The notes under the pieces were generated by a model. It saw only the letters and a list, made by a program, of their open reading frames with translations, had not been told where the DNA came from and made no database searches. Positions 1-6,248 of a stretch of 22,513 nt of DNA are shown here, piece after piece (position 1 is the stretch's first letter; each line of letters starts with the position of its first letter). The position numbers were made by a program, and so were the translations under genes. Source of the stretch: Candidatus Magasanikbacteria bacterium CG_4_10_14_0_8_um_filter_42_12. GTDB taxonomy: Bacteria; Patescibacteriota; Patescibacteriia; Magasanikbacterales; UBA922. Location of the stretch: the NCBI GenBank assembly GCA_002784795.1, contig PFLZ01000111.1:1-22513 (forward strand), in the 5' to 3' direction.

Positions 1-756
1 TTCCCAGATTGGCAGGCCGGTGGTCATGGTATCACCAATGTCAGCAGATCTATTGCTTGGTCAGTCAATACGTTTTATTACTATATCGGTGGAGGCTTTG
101 GGGATTTTGTCGGAATGGGCGTAGAAAAAATGATGGAATATCTGCGATATTTTGGGTTTGACCAAAAGCTCGGTATCGATATTCCTGGCGAAGTTGCAGG
201 ATTCCTCCCATCAAAAGAATGGAAAGAACAAACAAAAGGGGAGCGGTGGTATGTAGGGGACACATACAATGTGTCGATTGGTCAGGGAGATATTCTGGTG
301 ACGCCACTACAGATCACATCATACATCGCGACGATTGCAAATGGTGGTACGATATTCAAGCCGCACGTGGTAGAAAAAACAATAGACATAGTCACAGGTG
401 ACGAACATATTGTGGAGCCAGAAATACTCGATACGGTACCTATCTCGAGTGAAAACCTCAGCACGGTTCGTCTCGGTATGAAAGATTGCGTGGACTATGG
501 TGCATGTCGACGGTTATCACTCCTCCCTTTTGAAACTGCGGGGAAAACAGGAACCGCACAGTGGAGTAGTGTCAAAGAACCACATGCCTGGTTTACCTCA
601 TTTGCCCCGTACGACAATCCAGAAATTGTATTAACAATTTTGATCGAAGAAGGAAAGGGAGGAAGTGAAACGGCAACGCCTGCTTCATACGAATTTTACA
701 AATGGTGGTGGAAGTACAAAACAACTGGGGATAGTTCACTTGACGATACAAAGTAA
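1..756 (+). CDS. mrdA: Penicillin-binding protein 2-type transpeptidase, C-terminal part (5' end outside window)
   Basis: This is a D,D-transpeptidase that cross-links peptidoglycan outside the cytoplasmic membrane, probably in the elongation complex. The reading frame is open from the first base of the window, so the start, membrane anchor, dimerisation domain and the SxxK serine are missing. Two of the three penicillin-binding signatures are visible: the SxN motif as SVN (bases 61-69) followed by TFYYYIGG, and the KTG motif within GKTGTAQW (K at 544-546). The stretch GIDIPGEVAGFLPS and the block GQGDILVTPLQ are typical of class B PBPs of the PBP2 group. The end, WWWKYKTTGDSSLDDTK, is a short hydrophilic tail. 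greA follows after 141 bases. Family assignment is firm; choosing PBP2 over PBP3/FtsI rests on the GQG and LTPLQ-like block and is an inference. Confidence 0.9.
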   Translation, partial: FPDWQAGGHGITNVSRSIAWSVNTFYYYIGGGFGDFVGMGVEKMMEYLRYFGFDQKLGIDIPGEVAGFLPSKEWKEQTKGERWYVGDTYNVSIGQGDILVTPLQITSYIATIANGGTIFKPHVVEKTIDIVTGDEHIVEPEILDTVPISSENLSTVRLGMKDCVDYGACRRLSLLPFETAGKTGTAQWSSVKEPHAWFTSFAPYDNPEIVLTILIEEGKGGSETATPASYEFYKWWWKYKTTGDSSLDDTK

Positions 757-771
757 GCTCGGCTATACTCA

Positions 772-813
772 TTGTAACCGCCCTAAAAAGCGGATATTTA
801 TTTCTGTTAAAAT
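772..813 (+). promoter_or_regulatory. Possible greA promoter
   Basis: TTGTAA (772-777) stands 17 bases before TATTTA (795-800). An alternative extended -10, TGTTAAAAT, lies at 805-813 without a good -35. A short stem CCGC/GCGG (778-781 with 790-793) sits inside the spacer and might instead be a weak terminator of the PBP gene. Either promoter would place the start of transcription just before or within the structured greA leader. This is pattern matching only. Confidence 0.35.
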
Positions 814-821
814 CCGTTAGT

Positions 822-872
822 ATTCGTTGAATCTGCTGAAAAAAATAGCAGATGAAGCAGATTGAAACGAAT
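822..872 (+). promoter_or_regulatory. Structured greA leader with two competing hairpins
   Basis: The left arm ATCTGCT (831-837) can pair with either of two identical right arms AGCAGAT, at 847-853 or 856-862. The second choice is extended by ATTCGTT (822-828) pairing with AACGAAT (866-872), giving a two-part 14-bp stem with a small internal loop. The two folds exclude each other. The structure ends 26 bases before the greA ATG. No T-run follows, so it is not a simple terminator. A regulatory role is inference. Confidence 0.4.
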
Positions 873-897
873 TTGAACAAATACAAACACAGCTATT

Positions 898-1365
898 ATG
901 ACAGACACTACACAATATCTTTCACAAGAAAAAAAAAGTGAGCTCGAGCAAGAATTGGTACAACTCAAATCAACAAAAATTCCAGAGATTGCCCAGCGCA
1001 TAGATGAAGCAAAACAAATGGGAGATCTTTCTGAAAATGCCGAATACCATGATGCACGAGACCAAATGGCGTGGGCACAGAGTCGTGTCCTAGAGATTGA
1101 AGCTATTTTGCTCAATGCAAAGGTTATCACAGCAACAGGATCTAACGATGGTTTTGTTGACCTCGGAGCAACAGTGGTCGTGAAGGTCAATGGAAAAGAA
1201 AAAGAATATACTATCGTAGGAGCACAAGAGGCCGATCCACTTGCCGGAAAAATTTCAAATGAATCACCGCTTGGTGGAGCGTTTCTTGGAAAAAAGAAAG
1301 GCGATAAAGTAGAAGTAAAAGTGCCTGCTGGAATGCAGGAATATAAGATTCTTTCGGTGAAGTAA
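898..1365 (+). CDS. greA: Transcription elongation factor GreA
   Basis: GreA enters the secondary channel of RNA polymerase and stimulates cleavage of backtracked transcripts. The 155-residue product matches the usual family length. Residues 1 to about 78 form the N-terminal antiparallel coiled coil, with the acidic tip motif GDLSENAEYHDARD; D43 and E46 correspond to the conserved tip acids (D41 and E44 in E. coli). The C-terminal FKBP-like domain carries the typical block ADPLAGKISNESPLGGAFLG near residues 105-125. The ATG at 898 gives the standard N-terminus and has no Shine-Dalgarno sequence, like most genes here. The gene stands alone, with a structured leader upstream and a palindrome plus terminator downstream. 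Confidence 0.97.
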   Translation: MTDTTQYLSQEKKSELEQELVQLKSTKIPEIAQRIDEAKQMGDLSENAEYHDARDQMAWAQSRVLEIEAILLNAKVITATGSNDGFVDLGATVVVKVNGKEKEYTIVGAQEADPLAGKISNESPLGGAFLGKKKGDKVEVKVPAGMQEYKILSVK

Positions 1366-1371
1366 TGTAAC

Positions 1372-1389
1372 TCAGGTTTTTAAACCTGA
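1372..1389 (+). repeat. Solo REP-like palindrome, partly decayed
   Basis: The arms TCAGGTTT (1372-1379) and AAACCTGA (1382-1389) enclose a TT loop, just behind the greA stop codon. This matches the core of the palindromes flanking the transposase at 7.6-8.1 kb (TCAGGTCT, TT, AGACCTGA), differing by a C-to-T and a G-to-A change at paired positions, so base pairing is kept. The left flank TGTA.CTCAGGT also matches the 7558 copy, while the right outer arm is lost. Confidence 0.7.
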
Positions 1390-1401
1390 TGGATGCACAC
1401 G

Positions 1402-1431
1402 AAAGACACGTCAGGATAGGCGTGTTTTTTT
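1402..1431 (+). terminator. Intrinsic terminator behind greA
   Basis: The arms AAAGACACG (1402-1410) and CGTGTTTTT (1421-1429) pair around a 10-base loop with one G-U pair, and a run of seven T follows C-G-T-G (1425-1431). It lies 37 bases behind the greA stop and directly before the TTGACA of the next promoter. Confidence 0.7.
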
Positions 1432-1433
1432 CG

Positions 1434-1462
1434 TTGACAAAAAATAAAAAATAAGATACATA
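1434..1462 (+). promoter_or_regulatory. Promoter of the small-gene pair at 1491-1952
   Basis: A perfect -35 TTGACA (1434-1439) is followed after 17 bases by TACATA (1457-1462), a weak -10. Alternative registers in the TACATATAT stretch are possible. The start of transcription would fall near 1470, about 20 bases before the ATG at 1491. The -35 is convincing; the exact -10 is not. Confidence 0.6.
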
Positions 1463-1490
1463 TATGCTTACAGAAGCAACGGAGGGCACC

Positions 1491-1643
1491 ATGTCTTTTT
1501 TCGTACAGGTCGATGATGAGCGGGATGTCGAGATGGCGAAGGAGGTCATCCGGAGGGAGAACGCTGAGCAGGCTGCGAAGCTGCGAAGGGGGCAGAACGA
1601 CGAGAAGCCCGATAACAACGACCACGATCGAACCAGGAGGTAG
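1491..1643 (+). CDS. Small hydrophilic protein of unknown function (50 aa)
   Basis: I do not recognise this protein. It begins MSFFVQVDDERDVEMAKEVI and ends in a strongly charged tail rich in Asn, Asp and Arg (KPDNNDHDRTRR). The middle, about residues 10-35, could be one amphipathic helix. A GGAGG Shine-Dalgarno (1481-1485) stands 5 bases before the ATG, which is exceptional in this window. The next gene starts 3 bases after the stop, with its own AGGAGG inside the last codons, so the two are very likely translated together. Codons are GC-rich: 35 of the 60 bases at 1501-1560 are G or C, against 27 of 60 at 2701-2760 in lysS. A real gene is supported by promoter, ribosome site and coupling, not by homology. 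Confidence 0.6.
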   Translation: MSFFVQVDDERDVEMAKEVIRRENAEQAAKLRRGQNDEKPDNNDHDRTRR

Positions 1644-1646
1644 AAA

Positions 1647-1952
1647 ATGGTAATAAGAGTAGGCTACAGTCTCATCGACGTGAACATCGGCGGACACAGA
1701 GTCAAGACCCGCGAGTTTTGGCTTAACGTTTCGGCACCGCCTATGCCGGGGCATGATGTCATACTCCGCCTTCGCGACGAGGAGACGACCTGCGTCCACG
1801 GGCAAGTCTGTCATTCTACACAGGATCCCTGCCTCGACGTGTGGCACGTGGAAGTGAACGTGCTGCAGGATCCCGACGAGTCCGAGCGGCTTTGTGAGAT
1901 GGCCGAGCAGTTCGGTGTTCTGAACGAGACATGTCCACCGTCGAAGGGCTGA
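1647..1952 (+). CDS. Unrecognised GC-rich small protein (101 aa)
   Basis: I do not recognise the family. The product starts MVIRVGYSLIDVNIGGHRVK and looks like a small mixed alpha/beta soluble protein without signal peptide or membrane segment. It has four Cys, three of them in the central CVHGQVCHSTQDPCLDVWHVEV region, where the two His could join the Cys in a metal site, although the spacing fits no zinc ribbon I know. A perfect AGGAGG (1635-1640) stands 6 bases before the ATG. The gene is coupled to the 50-aa gene upstream (3-base gap). Base composition is clearly richer in GC than neighbours (38 of 60 bases at 1741-1800). A strong hairpin follows 21 bases after the stop. Composition and ribosome site suggest acquisition from elsewhere; function unknown. 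Confidence 0.65.
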   Translation: MVIRVGYSLIDVNIGGHRVKTREFWLNVSAPPMPGHDVILRLRDEETTCVHGQVCHSTQDPCLDVWHVEVNVLQDPDESERLCEMAEQFGVLNETCPPSKG

Positions 1953-1973
1953 GCTGACAGCAAGAGTGAGAGT

Positions 1974-2008
1974 GAGAGTGCCTGGCGTTTTACACGCCGG
2001 GCACTCTC
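1974..2008 (+). terminator. GC-rich 3' hairpin of the small-gene pair
   Basis: A 14-bp stem pairs 1974-1987 (GAGAGTGCCTGGCG) with 1995-2008 around the loop TTTTACA; its one non-Watson-Crick pair is U-G. It begins 21 bases after the stop at 1952. The following TGAATATTCTAAAA has no T-run, so on its own it looks more like a transcript-end stabiliser or part of a double terminator with the hairpin at 2033-2062. Confidence 0.55.
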
Positions 2009-2032
2009 TGAATATTCTAAAATTGCACAAAC

Positions 2033-2062
2033 AAAAAAACACGCTCAAATCGAGCGTGTTTT
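2033..2062. terminator. Bidirectional terminator between converging small genes
   Basis: AAAACACGCTC (2036-2046) and GAGCGTGTTTT (2052-2062) form a perfect 11-bp stem with loop AAATC. Seven A precede C2040 (2033-2039), so the minus-strand transcript ends in a U7 tract and the plus-strand transcript in U4. It can end both the 1491-1952 unit and the 2145-2474 gene. Confidence 0.8.
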
Positions 2063-2079
2063 GTAATATATGAAAGAAT

Positions 2080-2120
2080 GTGAATGCCCGCCCGTGTTGA
2101 CCGATCGGGCGGGCATTCAC
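2080..2120 (-). terminator. GC-rich 3' hairpin of the minus-strand small gene
   Basis: A perfect 15-bp stem pairs GTGAATGCCCGCCCG (2080-2094) with 2106-2120 around an 11-base loop. It lies 24 bases beyond the stop of the minus-strand gene at 2145. No T-run follows on the minus strand, so it mirrors the hairpin at 1974-2008 and probably works with the central terminator. Confidence 0.55.
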
Positions 2121-2144
2121 GTGCGGGACGGCGTGGACGTTGAG

Positions 2145-2474
2145 TTAGGACGTCCTGTCAGTGAGGTACTTCTCGAGCGACGGCTCGGAATCGGGCGACG
2201 TGAAGCGCCAGAAGTGCTTGACGCCGGGCTTGGACCGCATCTCATACGTGACCTTCAGCCCGGTCGCCACTTGGAGCAGCGGGAGGATGCACGCGAACAT
2301 CACATCAGGGCTTGTCATGATCTTGTCGTCGCGAGCCCCTGGGCCACTGAACCAAACCAATTGATCCCCCTCCGTTGGATGGTTGTAGGTGATGGTCATC
2401 TGACCGGACTCTAGTTCGAATGAGACTCTTGAGATCCTGCACAGATCCTCGAGGCTCATGTTATGAAAGAACAT
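2145..2474 (-). CDS. Unrecognised GC-rich small protein (109 aa)
   Basis: I do not recognise this protein. The start at 2474 is chosen because AAGGAG (plus-strand 2485-2490) stands 10 bases upstream. A longer in-frame start at 2528 would lie inside the -10 box of the promoter at 2527-2556, so it cannot be on that transcript. The product begins MFFHNMSLEDLCRISRVSFE; the middle contains TITYNHPTEGDQLVWFSGPG and a hydrophobic stretch MFACILPLLQVATGLKV (about residues 58-74) that could be a buried helix but is too polar around it for a clear membrane anchor. The tail is charged. Composition is GC-rich (35 of 60 bases at 2281-2340). Its own promoter, Shine-Dalgarno and 3' hairpin make a real, independently transcribed gene likely. 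Confidence 0.6.
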   Translation of the reverse strand: MFFHNMSLEDLCRISRVSFELESGQMTITYNHPTEGDQLVWFSGPGARDDKIMTSPDVMFACILPLLQVATGLKVTYEMRSKPGVKHFWRFTSPDSEPSLEKYLTDRTS

Positions 2475-2526
2475 AAAGTGGCGACTCCTTGTCCGCGTGT
2501 AGAGAAAATTGATAAACGGACAAGAC

Positions 2527-2556
2527 ATTATGGCTACATTTATATCATTTTGTCAA
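2527..2556 (-). promoter_or_regulatory. Promoter of the minus-strand small gene
   Basis: Read on the minus strand, TTGACA (plus-strand 2551-2556) is followed after 18 bases by CATAAT (plus-strand 2527-2532). This is a strong sigma-70 type match. Transcription would start near 2520, giving a leader of about 46 bases before the ATG at 2474. Confidence 0.75.
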
Positions 2557-2613
2557 GAGTTAAAGGTTAAAATTTATCTAAAATAAGCAAAAAAACATAA
2601 CAACTATCTGAAG

Positions 2614-2642
2614 TTGCCCTTTTTCTATATATTTGCTAAGAT
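2614..2642 (+). promoter_or_regulatory. Promoter of the lysS operon
   Basis: TTGCCC (2614-2619) is followed after 17 bases by TAAGAT (2637-2642), preceded by TG one base upstream (extended -10, TGCTAAGAT). Transcription would start near 2649, leaving a leader of under 20 bases and no Shine-Dalgarno before the ATG at 2667. It is back to back with the minus-strand promoter at 2527-2556. Confidence 0.7.
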
Positions 2643-2666
2643 AAATACCGAAAATAAGCGAAAAAT

Positions 2667-4757
2667 ATGCCAAAACTAGAAATAGATATTAATGACGAAA
2701 GAACAGTGAGATTAGCAAAACTTGCCACGTTGACAGAAGCAGGGAATTCTTCATTTCCTGCACATTCAGAAAAGCAACAAACTATCGCCGAAGCCGTCCT
2801 GAGTACAGAAGGAAGTACGGTAGTCACTGCAGGAAGAATCATGTCAAAACGAGAAATTGGCAAGCTGACATTTTGCAGACTTGAAGATGCTAGTGGGAGT
2901 ATTCAGCTCGTGCTCAAACAGGATGAACTTGATACTGAATTGTATAAACAGTTTGTAAGACAGGTCGACGCAGGCGATGTTGTCGATGTGACAGGAGAGA
3001 GATTTCAATCAAAGACAGGAGAGGATTCTATTTTGGTAAAAAAGTACTCAGTTTTGACAAAGGCACTGTTGCCACTGCCAGACAAATTTCACGGATTACA
3101 GAATGAAGAGCTCCGCATGCGAAAACGCTATCTCGATTTGCTCACGAATCCAGAACTCCGCGATATCTTTGTAAAGCGTGCACACTTTTGGGATGTCACC
3201 AGAACTTTTTTGAAAGATAATGGTTTTTTTGAAGTAGAAACACCCTATCTGGAAACAACCACCGGTGGCGCAGAGGCAACACCCTTTGCCACGCACCACA
3301 ATGATTTTGATATTGATGTGTATCTTCGCATTTCTGTCGGTGAACTTTGGCAAAAGCGTCTCATGGCCGCAGGCTTTGAAAAAACATTTGAAATCGGTCG
3401 TGTGTTTCGTAATGAAGGATCGAGTCCAGATCATTTGCAGGAATTCACCAACATGGAATTTTATTGGGCATACGCGGATTATAAAAAAGGCATGAAGCTT
3501 GTCCAAGAACTCTATCAAAAAATTGCGATCGATGTATTTGGCAAAACTGAGTTCACAACAAAAGGCATGAACTACGATCTTGCAGGAGAATGGCCAGAGA
3601 TAGATTATGTGAGTGAAGTAAAAAAACAAACAGGTGTTGATGTTCTGACAGCAACAGAAAATGATATGCGAAAAAAGCTGGATGAGCTAGGTGTCGTCTA
3701 TGAAGGAACAAATCGCGAACGACTCACAGACACGCTCTGGAAATTTTGTCGAAAGAATATTGCAGGGCCAGCATTCCTCGTGAATCATCCAAAACTCGTT
3801 TCACCACTCGCAAAAACACATCGCGAACATCCAGAACTTACGGAACGATTTCAGATTATCATTGCCGGCAGTGAGATCGGCAATGGCTATTCAGAATTGA
3901 ATGATCCAATAGAACAACGAGCACGATTTGAAAAACAACAAGAACTTATCGCAGCGGGGGATACCGAGGCTATGATGCCAGACTGGGAGTTTGTAGAAAT
4001 GCTCGAGCACGGGATGCCTCCTACGTGTGGATTTGGATTTGGTGAACGACTGTTTGCCTTTCTCGTCGATAGGCCACTTCGTGAAGTGACACTGTTTCCA
4101 CTAGTGAAGCCGATTGAAGAAAAAGGAAACACTGGCAGTGCAGGGTTCAAAACAAAAGACAGTGATTTTGCATCGCTTCCTCTGTCTAGAGAAGAAGCTT
4201 GGAAACTCGTACAAACACACAATACAGAACAAAATGAGTTCAATCATTATCTCGAAAGTGAAGCCGTGATGCGTGGACTTGCAAAGAAACTTGGTCGCGA
4301 TGAGGAGTATTGGGGTATGCTTGGATTACTCCACGATCTCGACTGGCACATGACAAAAGACCATGATATTGATCACATTACAAAATCACCAGACTTACTC
4401 CGCGAAGCTGGATTTGGGGAAGATTTCATCGACATTATTATTTCCCATGGCTTTGGTACGACATGTGGTGGGGGAGAACTGGAACAAAAAAAACGTACTC
4501 GCGATATAGAACATGCACTCTCTGCAGCAGAGACCGTGACAGGATTAATTCATGCGTATGCATTGATGAAAGGTGGACAAATTTCAACAGTCGAAGCAAA
4601 GTCAGTCAAGAAAAAATTCAAAGACAAAAAATTTGCAGCAAAAGTCAGACGTGATTTTATCGAAGAAGCAGAAAAATTGGGATTGACGCTGGATGAATTC
4701 TTTGAAATTGCTATCGATTCGATTCGTAGCATTGCAAAAGATGTTGAGCTTACATAA
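2667..4757 (+). CDS. lysS: Lysyl-tRNA synthetase (class II) fused to an HD-hydrolase domain
   Basis: Residues 1 to about 480 are a class II LysRS that charges tRNA-Lys in the cytoplasm. An N-terminal OB-fold anticodon-binding domain (about 50-140, with GRIMSKREIGKLTFCRLED) precedes the catalytic core. Motif 2 is FRNEGSSPDHLQEFTNMEF (R248 of FRNE) and motif 3 is GFGFGERLFAF (R461). After REVTLFPLVKP and a linker of about 30 residues comes an HD-superfamily domain, roughly 510-696, with H556-D557 in GLLHDLDWHM, later ISHGFG, and AAETVTGLIHAYAL, followed by SVKKKFKDKKFAAKVRR. That tail resembles the stand-alone predicted hydrolases of COG2316, in my recollection of that family, where the AAE position is usually AAD. 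Ordinary bacterial LysRS is about 500 residues, so the extra 190 are a genuine in-frame extension. The cytidylyltransferase follows after 2 bases. Confidence 0.93.
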   Translation: MPKLEIDINDERTVRLAKLATLTEAGNSSFPAHSEKQQTIAEAVLSTEGSTVVTAGRIMSKREIGKLTFCRLEDASGSIQLVLKQDELDTELYKQFVRQVDAGDVVDVTGERFQSKTGEDSILVKKYSVLTKALLPLPDKFHGLQNEELRMRKRYLDLLTNPELRDIFVKRAHFWDVTRTFLKDNGFFEVETPYLETTTGGAEATPFATHHNDFDIDVYLRISVGELWQKRLMAAGFEKTFEIGRVFRNEGSSPDHLQEFTNMEFYWAYADYKKGMKLVQELYQKIAIDVFGKTEFTTKGMNYDLAGEWPEIDYVSEVKKQTGVDVLTATENDMRKKLDELGVVYEGTNRERLTDTLWKFCRKNIAGPAFLVNHPKLVSPLAKTHREHPELTERFQIIIAGSEIGNGYSELNDPIEQRARFEKQQELIAAGDTEAMMPDWEFVEMLEHGMPPTCGFGFGERLFAFLVDRPLREVTLFPLVKPIEEKGNTGSAGFKTKDSDFASLPLSREEAWKLVQTHNTEQNEFNHYLESEAVMRGLAKKLGRDEEYWGMLGLLHDLDWHMTKDHDIDHITKSPDLLREAGFGEDFIDIIISHGFGTTCGGGELEQKKRTRDIEHALSAAETVTGLIHAYALMKGGQISTVEAKSVKKKFKDKKFAAKVRRDFIEEAEKLGLTLDEFFEIAIDSIRSIAKDVELT

Positions 4758-4759
4758 AT

Positions 4760-5176
4760 ATGAAAACAGTTTTATTGTTTGGCACATTTGATTTTCTCCA
4801 TAGTGGACATATCTTCACGTTCGAAGAAGCAAAGAAATTGGGTGACAAACTTGTCGTGTCAGTTGCGAGAGATAGTGCTGTTGAAAAAATAAAAGGCAAA
4901 AAACCACTGCATGCAGAAGAAGAACGATTAGCACTTGTCAAACATATTGATATTGTCAATGATGCATTTCTCGGCGACGAAGAGCAAAGTGTGTATTCCT
5001 TTTTTTCAGAATTTGTTCCAGACGTGATCGCACTTGGGTATGATCAGGATGCATTGAAAGTTGATATTGAAACATTTTTGAAGGAACACAACATCACTGC
5101 AACCTGTCTCACACTCCCGGCATACAAACCTGAGCAGATGAAATCAAGCAAGATAAAAGAATCATTTGGTATATGA
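4760..5176 (+). CDS. Cytidylyltransferase-like nucleotidyltransferase
   Basis: This 138-residue protein is a compact HxGH nucleotidyltransferase. The signature GTFDFLHSGH (residues 8-17, H14 and H17) opens the nucleotide-binding fold; VVSVARDSAVEKIKG and the C-terminal SSKIKES supply the second conserved block. Size and motifs fit the group of glycerol-3-phosphate cytidylyltransferases (TagD) and archaeal-type FAD synthases (RibL); the GYDQD segment near residue 93 is like the latter. The substrate cannot be fixed from sequence. The gene starts 2 bases after the lysS stop and overlaps the next start by 4 bases (ATGA), so it belongs to the lysS operon. No Shine-Dalgarno; translation is probably coupled. 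Confidence 0.85.
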   Translation: MKTVLLFGTFDFLHSGHIFTFEEAKKLGDKLVVSVARDSAVEKIKGKKPLHAEEERLALVKHIDIVNDAFLGDEEQSVYSFFSEFVPDVIALGYDQDALKVDIETFLKEHNITATCLTLPAYKPEQMKSSKIKESFGI

Positions 5177-6222
5177 AACGAAGAAAATTGTTAATTGCTA
5201 CAACAAACCCAGGAAAGATAAGTGAGATCACGCACTTTTTAAAGTCACTTCCATTCCATCTCGTACTGTTGAAAGACCTCGATATGCACATTGAGGAACC
5301 AAAAGAAACAGGTGAAACACTACAAGATAATGCAATTCTCAAAGCAATGTATTACGCCGAAAAGACAAACATGCTCACGCTTGCGGATGACGGAGGACTA
5401 TTTATCGATGCACTGGATGGTTGGCCAGGTGTGAAAAGTGCACGTTCATTTCATGGTACGAGCGTTCTCGAAGATGATGCAATGCTCAAGGCACTAGAAG
5501 AAGTTCCCGATGATAATCGAAGTGCTGAATTCCATCTTGTCACAGCTATTTATGATCCATCAGAAAAAACTGTCTTTACCGCATCAGGGATAGATACTGG
5601 AGAAGTATTGAAAAAACCTATGACTACAGGTAATGTCAAATGGGGCTACAACAACGTATTTTATTCCCAAGCACTTGGCAAAACCTACGGGGAAATGAGT
5701 ATCGCAGAAAAAAATGGCATCAGTCATAGAGGCAAATCCTTATCACAAATCAAATACTTCCTCCAAAATCAATACGGAGGAAAACACTTCGTCGTCCCAA
5801 TCGCAATTGTCGTGCGTGATGGAAAGATTCTGATGAATAAACGCAACGATCCTCACAATCCACAATTTCATGAAGTCTGGGAATTCCCAGGCGGATCAGT
5901 CGAAATAGGGGAGAGTGTAGAACAAAATGTTGTACGTGAATGCAAAGAAGAAACCGGGTATGATGTAGAAGTCATCGAACAACTCCCCTTTGTACGAGTA
6001 AAAACCCGACATATTGAAAAATTCAGCTATCAAATTTATCTCATCCCCGTTGTCTGTAAAATTACAGGAGGGGATGGCGTATTCAGTGATGACGAAGTGC
6101 TGGAAATGAGATGGTACTCTCCGGAAGAAATCCCATCGCTCAAACTTTTCCCAGACGACGGCAACATGGTCTCCGAATATCTAGAAATGATTAAAGATGC
6201 GATATCGAGAAACGATCTATAA
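5173..6222 (+). CDS. RdgB/HAM1-type XTP/dITP pyrophosphatase fused to a NUDIX hydrolase
   Basis: Two house-cleaning enzymes are joined in one 349-residue chain. Residues 1 to about 200 are a HAM1/RdgB domain that hydrolyses non-canonical purine triphosphates such as XTP, ITP and dITP. Visible are the N-terminal ATTNPGKISEI, the central ADDGGLFIDALDGWPGVKSARSFHG, and MSIAEKNGISHRGKSL near 175-190. Residues about 205-345 are a NUDIX domain with a complete box: G241, five residues, E247, seven residues, R255-E256, E259-E260, G262. The domain begins FVVPIAIVVRDGKILMNKR, typical of MutT-like proteins. The HAM1 motif DDGGL replaces the common DDSGL. The start overlaps the previous gene by 4 bases. 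Both domains look catalytically complete; the NUDIX substrate is unknown. Confidence 0.93.
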   Translation: MKRRKLLIATTNPGKISEITHFLKSLPFHLVLLKDLDMHIEEPKETGETLQDNAILKAMYYAEKTNMLTLADDGGLFIDALDGWPGVKSARSFHGTSVLEDDAMLKALEEVPDDNRSAEFHLVTAIYDPSEKTVFTASGIDTGEVLKKPMTTGNVKWGYNNVFYSQALGKTYGEMSIAEKNGISHRGKSLSQIKYFLQNQYGGKHFVVPIAIVVRDGKILMNKRNDPHNPQFHEVWEFPGGSVEIGESVEQNVVRECKEETGYDVEVIEQLPFVRVKTRHIEKFSYQIYLIPVVCKITGGDGVFSDDEVLEMRWYSPEEIPSLKLFPDDGNMVSEYLEMIKDAISRNDL

Positions 6223-6248
6223 AAATGTTAAATGTTTATTGTTAGTTG

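Noticed and set aside
1953..2144. Integron attC site or CRISPR-like repeats in the small-gene island
   Set aside because: The hairpins differ in sequence, no GTTRRRY/RYYYAAC boxes frame them and no regularly spaced direct repeats exist.
2475..2528. Longer start (2528) for the minus-strand small gene, adding 18 residues
   Set aside because: The ATG at 2528 lies inside the -10 box (2527-2532) of the only good promoter, and the start at 2474 has its own AAGGAG ribosome site.
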